Source: Actinomycetes bacterium (lineage in GTDB: Bacteria; Actinomycetota; Aquicultoria; UBA3085; Oleimmundimicrobiaceae). From it: a DNA stretch of 62,770 nt. Of the stretch, positions 57,787 through 62,770 are shown one piece after another. The translations under genes and the position numbers were made by a program. Within the stretch, counting starts at the first letter, position 1. Every line of letters starts with the position of its first letter. Location: contig JAUWKI010000005.1 in assembly GCA_030614255.1 (NCBI GenBank), positions 1 through 62,770 of the forward strand, given 5' to 3'. A model generated the notes under the pieces. It was not told where the DNA came from and did not search any database. It was given only the letters and a program-made list of their open reading frames with translations.

Positions 57787-58494
57787 TTATTTGACACCGA
57801 CATGAACAGCAACAATTCCAAGGGTTAAATTATAGTACTTAACGTCTTTAAAGCCACTTTCCTCCATAATCTCTTTTAGTCTCTCCTGGTTTGGGAACTT
57901 CTTAATCGAGGTCGAAAGATATTTATAAGAATCAAAATCCCCTCCAAATAAACCGCCGATTATAGGAAGAATGTTAGACAAATAGAAAAGATAAAAGGGC
58001 TTAAAAAAAGGAGATGGTGGACTCGAAAACTCCAGACAGACCGCCCTTTTCCCCCGTTTTAAAACTCTGTACATTTCACTGAAAGCTTTATCTATATGCT
58101 CAACATTTCGGACACCAAAACCCACGGTTACTCCATCGAAGATATCATTCTCAAAAGGAATCTCTTCCGCGTTGCCCAAAACAAACTTTACCTTATCTTC
58201 TAGCCCGTGTTTTGCAATCTTCATTTTGCCAAACTCAATCATCTCGGAGCAAAAATCGAGGGCTCTAACCTCTCCTTTGCTCAATTTTTCGGCTATTTTC
58301 ATGGCCAAATCCCCCGTGCCCGAACAAATATCTAGAAACTTACCCTCAGAGAAATCTCCGAGTTGAGAAACGGCGAAATTCTTCCAAGAATGATGAAGAC
58401 CAAAACTAAGAAGAGAGTTCGTTAGATCGTAAGATTTCGCTATTTTAGAAAAGGTAGACTGAATATATTCTTGCTTCGAATCTGTCCGAACCAA
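57787..58494 (-). CDS. menG: Demethylmenaquinone methyltransferase (UbiE/MenG)
   Basis: Methylates demethylmenaquinone (C-2) with SAM, the last step of menaquinone synthesis. The 235-residue protein has FLDICSGTGDLAMKIA (motif I), ALDFCSEMIEFGK, NAEEIPFENDIFDGVTVGFGVRN and a UbiE-type C-terminus. It lies one base from the B12-radical SAM gene and 9 bp before the prenyl synthase. Confidence 0.94.
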   Translation of the reverse strand: MVRTDSKQEYIQSTFSKIAKSYDLTNSLLSFGLHHSWKNFAVSQLGDFSEGKFLDICSGTGDLAMKIAEKLSKGEVRALDFCSEMIEFGKMKIAKHGLEDKVKFVLGNAEEIPFENDIFDGVTVGFGVRNVEHIDKAFSEMYRVLKRGKRAVCLEFSSPPSPFFKPFYLFYLSNILPIIGGLFGGDFDSYKYLSTSIKKFPNQERLKEIMEESGFKDVKYYNLTLGIVAVHVGVK

Positions 58495-58495
58495 C

Positions 58496-60259
58496 TTAAT
58501 CTCCTGCCCTGTTTGGGGTCATTAAAGCACGCAAAACTCCAAGTGGTTTGAAATTAAACACACCAAGGTTCCATAGTCTGTTCCCAGAAAAAAGCTGATT
58601 CAGCCAGTCTAGGGATTGATACTTGTTAGCATCCGGGGCTACGCTATATTTATCAACTTTACTCTTTAACTCATTTAAACTTGCTTCTCTTAACTCAATA
58701 TCCTCAATAAGTATAATTTCATCTATCTGTTTCATCAAACCCTTTTCAAAATGAAGTCTTGCATCCATCTGTTTGGCTTCCGCCTCAGAGATAACACCGT
58801 ATTTTGCCTTGATCTTATTTATGCCTATCATGGCATCATAAGTGCTATAGGCATATTCGTCAGGTGTCATCCATTTGGTTTCATAGTTTAAGACATGCTT
58901 CCAACTCGGTTGTAGAAGTGCTTGTCTGTGTTCCTCAAGCGTTTTACACTTGATTGTATATCCGTACTTATCGGGATTCTCATAAATTAAACTTCCTGGG
59001 TCCAAGAAGGGAACCATGGGCGAAAGGAACATTAAAACTCTCTTATCACCATTAAATTTTTGATAGAGGTATTCACAATAATTTACGGTATCTAAAACTG
59101 ACTCCGCAGTTTGATATGGCAAACCGGTCATGTAGTAAATCTCAAAGCGCTCAACGTTGTTCTCAAGCGCCCAACCGATGCTTGCTTCAACTTCCTCATT
59201 GGTATAGGTTTTGCCGGAGCCCTTGCGAACCTTGGGATCGTGGGATTCCAAAGAAGCCCCCATGGCGTAGTGAGGCAGAGCATTTTTCGCCTTTTTGAAG
59301 AAATCTTCCGGCGGAGGCGTGAAAAATTCCAAACCCACCTGATTGGTAATACCCTTTTCTTTTGCGGCTTTAAAAAATCTGTCGGCATATTCGTCGCCTG
59401 CCTGTCGCAAGTCACCTATAACAAAGGTTGGACTCTTCAAGGTTTTTTGAATATTCGCTATATCATCGGCTACACGCTCGGGGTCGCGATAGGCAATTTT
59501 ATCCCGTCCGTAAAAATTCTTTGAGGTATAGGCCGAGCCCCCACAGAACGTACAGTTTCTAGTGCATCCTTTACATGTTAACGCCGCTGTTGATGGCGTC
59601 TTCAACCAATCCTTCCAAGGCAGACAACCCACCATATCTCTGTATTTTATAACCGACTTCATCATGTGACTAAAGTCCATAGAAAAGCAGTTTATATCTT
59701 CGGGCACATAAGTAATTGGATTCTCGTGTATCTTTCCCTGCCCATCTTTCCAGGTAAGATTGGCAATATTTTCAACTGATTTTTTCTCCTTAACACATTC
59801 AATGAGACGCCTCAAGGGTTCCTCAGTACAATCCCCTCGTAAAACATAATCGACGCAAGGATAGGAAACCAGTTCCTGATGAAAATAGGAAGATGAAAAT
59901 CCCCCGAAAATTACCGGAATGTTAGGATGATATTTCTTAACGATTTTCGCGATTTCGATGCTTCCATGAGCATGTGGAAGCCAGTGAAGATCTATCCCGA
60001 ATGCTTTCGGGTGAAGCGATTTTATAAGTTTTTCGACATCAAATGCCCTACTTTTCAGCATCTTCACCGCTAGATTTATAATGCGAACTTCGTGACCATA
60101 GCGATGTAGATATTCAGCTATCGTGCTAAAACCAACCGGGTACATCTCAAATATCGGAGCCGACGGTATTAAATCGGCAACGGGGCCGTACATGATGGAG
60201 CGCTCCCGAAAATCGTAGACACTTGGAGCATGAAGCAAAATTAAATCCGCACTAGACAA
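58496..60259 (-). CDS. B12-binding-domain radical SAM protein (Ta0216-like)
   Basis: The 587-residue protein has a Rossmann B12-binding-like N-terminal domain (about 1-135), then a radical SAM core whose cluster motif is C232-TRN-C236-TF-C239 (TCKGCTRNCTFCGG), then a long C-terminal region. The usual DxHxxG cobalamin ligand is not clear here. TTG at 60257-60259 follows GGAGGT by 7 nt and is preferred to longer readings, because the upstream ATG lies inside the ribosome site. Role in the menaquinone operon is unknown. Confidence 0.86.
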   Translation of the reverse strand: MSSADLILLHAPSVYDFRERSIMYGPVADLIPSAPIFEMYPVGFSTIAEYLHRYGHEVRIINLAVKMLKSRAFDVEKLIKSLHPKAFGIDLHWLPHAHGSIEIAKIVKKYHPNIPVIFGGFSSSYFHQELVSYPCVDYVLRGDCTEEPLRRLIECVKEKKSVENIANLTWKDGQGKIHENPITYVPEDINCFSMDFSHMMKSVIKYRDMVGCLPWKDWLKTPSTAALTCKGCTRNCTFCGGSAYTSKNFYGRDKIAYRDPERVADDIANIQKTLKSPTFVIGDLRQAGDEYADRFFKAAKEKGITNQVGLEFFTPPPEDFFKKAKNALPHYAMGASLESHDPKVRKGSGKTYTNEEVEASIGWALENNVERFEIYYMTGLPYQTAESVLDTVNYCEYLYQKFNGDKRVLMFLSPMVPFLDPGSLIYENPDKYGYTIKCKTLEEHRQALLQPSWKHVLNYETKWMTPDEYAYSTYDAMIGINKIKAKYGVISEAEAKQMDARLHFEKGLMKQIDEIILIEDIELREASLNELKSKVDKYSVAPDANKYQSLDWLNQLFSGNRLWNLGVFNFKPLGVLRALMTPNRAGD

Positions 60260-60342
60260 AAGAACTACCTCCATTAAAAATTTCACGAACTTAAACATTT
60301 TACAGTAAAGACTTAAAGGAAAAAAGAGAGAAGCGGCTAAAA

Positions 60343-60996
60343 TTATCCTTTGGAAATAAGCAGTTTAAACTGCTCCGAAGTGGGACATCCGGGTAAGTCC
60401 TCTAGGGATTCTATGGCAACATTCTTGCAAGTTTCAATGACATTACCAGAGATTCCCCCGACTTCATAAAATATCCCAAAATTTAATCCGAAGGACTTCA
60501 AAGTCTCAACAATCTTCTCATCTACCTTCCCGATTAAGGCCCCGAGCCAGCATGAAGTCCTATAAAGGGTTGCTAACTCACTTCGTCTTTCAAACTCCTC
60601 TAAATCTTCTGAATTTCCCCTGGCAAAACTCGCGATTGTCTGAGCAAGAATATTAACCACCCCAACATCGTCAAGAAAAGTGACAAGGGAGATTGCCTTG
60701 GCATAATAAAAATCGCCTATTATGAGAGAAAAATTAGTTAGTGGAGAGTAGTAACGACGCTTGAAAGCCAGGTCAAAAAGCTCAACAGCCAGCGCCGCGG
60801 GAAGAAGTCTTTCAAAATCATAGCTCCCAAACTCCGCCGATAGCAAAAGCAATTTTGCCTGAAGAAGATCCCTTCCTTGAGGGATGCGCTCCATCTCATT
60901 ATTATCTGAAGACGAGAAAATTTTGTGGCCGCTTGCCACTTCGTGCTTCAGAACTTCTTCTACTTTTTTTAAATCCTTTTCGACTCTCGCAGTTAT
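60343..60996 (-). CDS. Degenerate polyprenyl-synthase paralogue, probable ATA start
   Basis: The 217-residue protein aligns with trans-prenyl synthases: an N-terminal VEKDLKKVEEVLKHE, then AALAVELFDLAF, GDFYYAKAISLV and SFARG. Both DDxxD motifs are missing, suggesting a non-catalytic partner subunit as in heterodimeric synthases. The usual start would be GTG at 60939 without a ribosome site; ATA at 60994-60996 is preceded by GGTGA and gives the full family N-terminus. It lies 84 bp upstream of the radical SAM gene and looks like the operon's first gene. Confidence 0.7.
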   Translation of the reverse strand: MTARVEKDLKKVEEVLKHEVASGHKIFSSSDNNEMERIPQGRDLLQAKLLLLSAEFGSYDFERLLPAALAVELFDLAFKRRYYSPLTNFSLIIGDFYYAKAISLVTFLDDVGVVNILAQTIASFARGNSEDLEEFERRSELATLYRTSCWLGALIGKVDEKIVETLKSFGLNFGIFYEVGGISGNVIETCKNVAIESLEDLPGCPTSEQFKLLISKG

Positions 60997-61313
60997 ATCT
61001 AATCACCAAAGGTAATTTTAGCATAATATTAATTTTTGGGTTTAGAAGATTCTGCTTCCGGTCCTACATAAGCCCAATAAAAACTATTAATGCAATAACC
61101 CCCAATAATCTTCACAAAAATTCCTTAATACAATCGCAGTAACCATCTGCATTTCGTCAGACTAGTACCTAGTGTGCTCCTGTTTACATAGACAATTTTA
61201 TCTCTGCCATTGTGATTTAGTTGAGATTTTGTATAATAGTACTAAAGAAAAGACTAAAAAAAAGGCTTCTGTGTGCAAAAACCACAAAACTGAGTTAAGG
61301 AAAGCTGGTAAAA
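60997..61313. other. Divergent regulatory region between the prenyl block and the BldD-like regulator
   Basis: No annotated gene. A clear plus-strand promoter (61210-61237) precedes the regulator. The minus-strand part contains a short hydrophobic frame that could not be supported as a gene. No palindromic operator was recognised. Confidence 0.6.
61210..61237 (+). promoter_or_regulatory. Promoter of the BldD-like regulator gene
   Basis: TTGTGA at 61210-61215, a 16-bp spacer and TATAAT at 61232-61237 make a good sigma-70-type promoter. The start codon at 61314 leaves a leader of about 70 nt with AAGGAAAG near the start. Confidence 0.6.
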
Positions 61314-61757
61314 ATGAACTACAGTAAGCTGGTTGGAGAAAAATTAAGGGAGATTAGAAAGAAGAAGGGTTATAGTTTAAAACTTGTCGAGGATAAAACC
61401 ATGGGCAACTTCAAGGCCTCCACCTTAGGAGCTTATGAACGAGGCCAGCGCAATCTCTCAATACAACACGTTTGGGAACTGGCACGATTTTATGATGTTA
61501 ATCCGGATGAGCTAATCCGTGTAGAAAAAGAAACTTCCAATAGAAGAGATCGAGTTAATTTAAAGATCATCCCCGATCTCTCTGATACAGATAAAACCCT
61601 GCTCCATAACTACATTAAATATATAGATAATAAAAGAAAAGAATTTGATTGGAACGTTCGCTCGCTTCGACAAAGTGACATACTCTCATTGGCTCACCTC
61701 GTAGATGTCACACCAGATGTAATCAGCGATAAACTGGGCCAGATTGTCCAGCACTAG
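61314..61757 (+). CDS. BldD-like HTH regulator with degenerate c-di-GMP signature
   Basis: The 147-residue protein has an N-terminal XRE helix-turn-helix (about 1-68, with SYERG-like GAYERGQRNLSIQ). The C-terminal domain matches BldD: the c-di-GMP motif RGD-x8-RQDD is seen here as RKE (108-110), eight residues, then RQSD (119-122). Spacing is kept but one residue in each half differs. In Streptomyces BldD blocks sporulation genes when bound by c-di-GMP; whether this homologue binds it is unknown. Confidence 0.85.
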   Translation: MNYSKLVGEKLREIRKKKGYSLKLVEDKTMGNFKASTLGAYERGQRNLSIQHVWELARFYDVNPDELIRVEKETSNRRDRVNLKIIPDLSDTDKTLLHNYIKYIDNKRKEFDWNVRSLRQSDILSLAHLVDVTPDVISDKLGQIVQH

Positions 61758-61830
61758 TCTTTTACGGAGTTACTATTTTCTTTAATATTATTCCCTTAGC
61801 CACTTATTTCTGCAGATATTCTTCCAGCAT

Positions 61831-62674
61831 AGGGGGTCAGGCCTGACAAACTTGACAAACTCCACTGAATTTATTTAGATTGGAGAAAACAATGAAGGAG
61901 ACACGTTGGCAAGAAAACCACGAATTGAATTTGCTGGAGCACTCTATCATATTATTGCCCGAGGTAACAATAAGGAAGATATATTTACAGAAAGTAAAGA
62001 TTATCTAAAATATCTAAGTCTTTTAAAAAAATATCAAGAACGAACCTCCTTCCATCTTTACGCTTTCGCTCTTATGACAAATCACGTCCATCTTCTTTTA
62101 GAAACAGAAGACACCCCTCTCTCAAAATCAATGCAGGGCATTCAGCAAAGCTATACCCAATATTTTAACCGCAAATACAGTCGAGTTGGACATCTCTTTC
62201 AAGGACGATACAAAGCCATCCTCTGCGAAAAAGACCCTTACCTTCTGGAACTTATAAGGTATATTCATCTCAATCCGGTACGCTCAAAAATAGTCGACTG
62301 TCCCAGTAAATATTCATGGACCAGTCATCTTGTTTATCTGGATAAAAAGAAAATGAAGTTTGTTGAAACAGATAAAACACTCTCGATGTTTTCCAGAAGT
62401 AAAAGTAAAGCCAGAGAACTATATTTAAAATTTATTTTCGAGGAGAAAAATGCGAGACATAAAGAAGAATTCTATGATTTGTCTGAACAACAGTATCTAG
62501 GAAGAGAAGAATTCATAGAAGAAATAAAGAAAAGAACAAAAACAACCAAAGAATTTGAGAAAAAAAGCAGTTTAATTAAGTTAGTTAAAGTGATTGCCGA
62601 TCTAACCAAAATTGCCGAAGAAAGCATAAAAAGCTCCAGCAGGTGATGGACGTCAACTATTTTTCCCCTCTGAC
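61831..62674 (+). mobile_element. Putative REP-type (RAYT/Y1) transposable element
   Basis: The element is bounded by AGGGGGTCAGGCCTGACAAA on the left, in which TCAGGCCTGA (61837-61846) is a perfect palindrome, and by GTCAACTATTTTTCCCCTCTG at about 62652 on the right. ACTTGAC on the left and GTCAACT on the right are partly complementary. The transposase gene occupies 61906-62646. Ends are inferred from pattern only. Confidence 0.6.
61906..62646 (+). CDS. REP-associated tyrosine transposase (RAYT, HUH/Y1 family), C-terminally short
   Basis: Single-strand HUH endonuclease of the kind that cuts and moves REP palindromes in enterobacteria. The 246-residue protein starts at TTG (61906-61908) after AAGGAG at 6-nt spacing. 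It has ALYHIIARGNN, the HUH motif TNHVHLLLE (about 64-72) and a later Tyr in DPYLLELIRYIHLNPVR. The C-terminus ends within what would be a DnaA-like helix-turn-helix domain (EESIKSSSR, stop), suggesting truncation. The remaining 62647-62770 shows no gene. Confidence 0.85.
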   Translation: MARKPRIEFAGALYHIIARGNNKEDIFTESKDYLKYLSLLKKYQERTSFHLYAFALMTNHVHLLLETEDTPLSKSMQGIQQSYTQYFNRKYSRVGHLFQGRYKAILCEKDPYLLELIRYIHLNPVRSKIVDCPSKYSWTSHLVYLDKKKMKFVETDKTLSMFSRSKSKARELYLKFIFEEKNARHKEEFYDLSEQQYLGREEFIEEIKKRTKTTKEFEKKSSLIKLVKVIADLTKIAEESIKSSSR

Positions 62675-62770
62675 GACAATTATTTTTCCCGATGTTTGAG
62701 TTAAAAAAATTACCCCATTTCCCGTATTTTTCTGTCTTTAGCCGTAGCCATACGATAACTCGGTATATTA

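Noticed and set aside
60997-61139. Short hydrophobic minus-strand frame upstream of the prenyl-like gene
   Set aside because: Needs frame choices and lacks a start with ribosome site; may be chance in AT-rich DNA.

Overview
The window reads as one stretch of chromosome from an AT-rich, anaerobic-looking bacterium. The best phylum guess is a deep-branching, non-mycelial actinobacterial lineage. The evidence is a BldD-type regulator, ThyX as the thymidylate synthase, and the block prfA-prmC-ywlC-rpiB-glyA-comEB-atp-murA downstream of rho-rpmE-thyX; the clade below phylum is not resolved. There is no rRNA and no CRISPR array. Almost all genes, from murA to the menaquinone block, lie on the minus strand. 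Only the YerB-like gene (705), the BldD-like regulator (61314) and the REP-type transposase (61906) are on the plus strand.

Layout by coordinate: fabZ (1-423); YerB-like lipid/membrane protein (705-1805); murA (1802-3079); F-type ATP synthase operon atpZIBEFHAGDC (10385 down to 3205) with a terminator at 3146-3173; comEB, a four-helix-bundle S23 gene, glyA, rpiB, ywlC, prmC, prfA, a YqhQ-type protein, thyX, rpmE, rho (20167 down to 10456); a carbohydrate and phosphoglycerate block of transaldolase, 2-phosphoglycerate kinase, cyclic 2,3-diphosphoglycerate synthetase, metallophosphoesterase, amylo-1,6-glucosidase, GT4 glycosyltransferase and archaeal-type phosphoglycerate mutase (28636 down to 20196); thrC-hom-lysA; nfo; argS; htrA; a PQQ-propeller membrane protein; tRNA-Thr(CGU); ricT-holB-tmk; a TCA block of fumarase beta, MFS transporter, fumarase alpha and mdh; a methyltransferase; an archaeal-type topoisomerase I; a cytochrome b/TatAC block; envelope redox and TPR proteins; an amidohydrolase; and a menaquinone-type block of polyprenyl synthase, ubiE/menG, B12-radical SAM protein and degenerate prenyl synthase.

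How the genes work together: respiration (cytochrome b, menaquinone enzymes, Mdh/Fum) feeds the ATP synthase. dTMP is made by dCMP deaminase, ThyX and Tmk. Three-phosphoglycerate can be routed through ApgM, 2-phosphoglycerate kinase and cDPG synthetase to cyclic 2,3-diphosphoglycerate, a solute best known from methanogens. Lysine and threonine synthesis is represented by lysA, hom and thrC.

The most unusual aspect is between the genes. About ten intergenic gaps of 300-600 bp are filled with a recurring mosaic of modules: a GC-rich palindrome; an AGTCGGGAGT-type module; a CTATCTGCCATC module; arrays of roughly 10-11 bp AATT-centred units in helical phase; a TTTACCCTATA-type module; and an AGCTGGAGACTGG module. 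Some of these modules have entered genes, in frame in an S23 gene, destructively in an S23 pseudogene, and as C-terminal tails of YwlC and PrmC. A RAYT-like HUH transposase at the right end is a plausible, unproven mobiliser of the palindromes. Separately, three genes (cpgS, the MFS gene, the degenerate prenyl synthase) appear to start at ATA or ATC codons.
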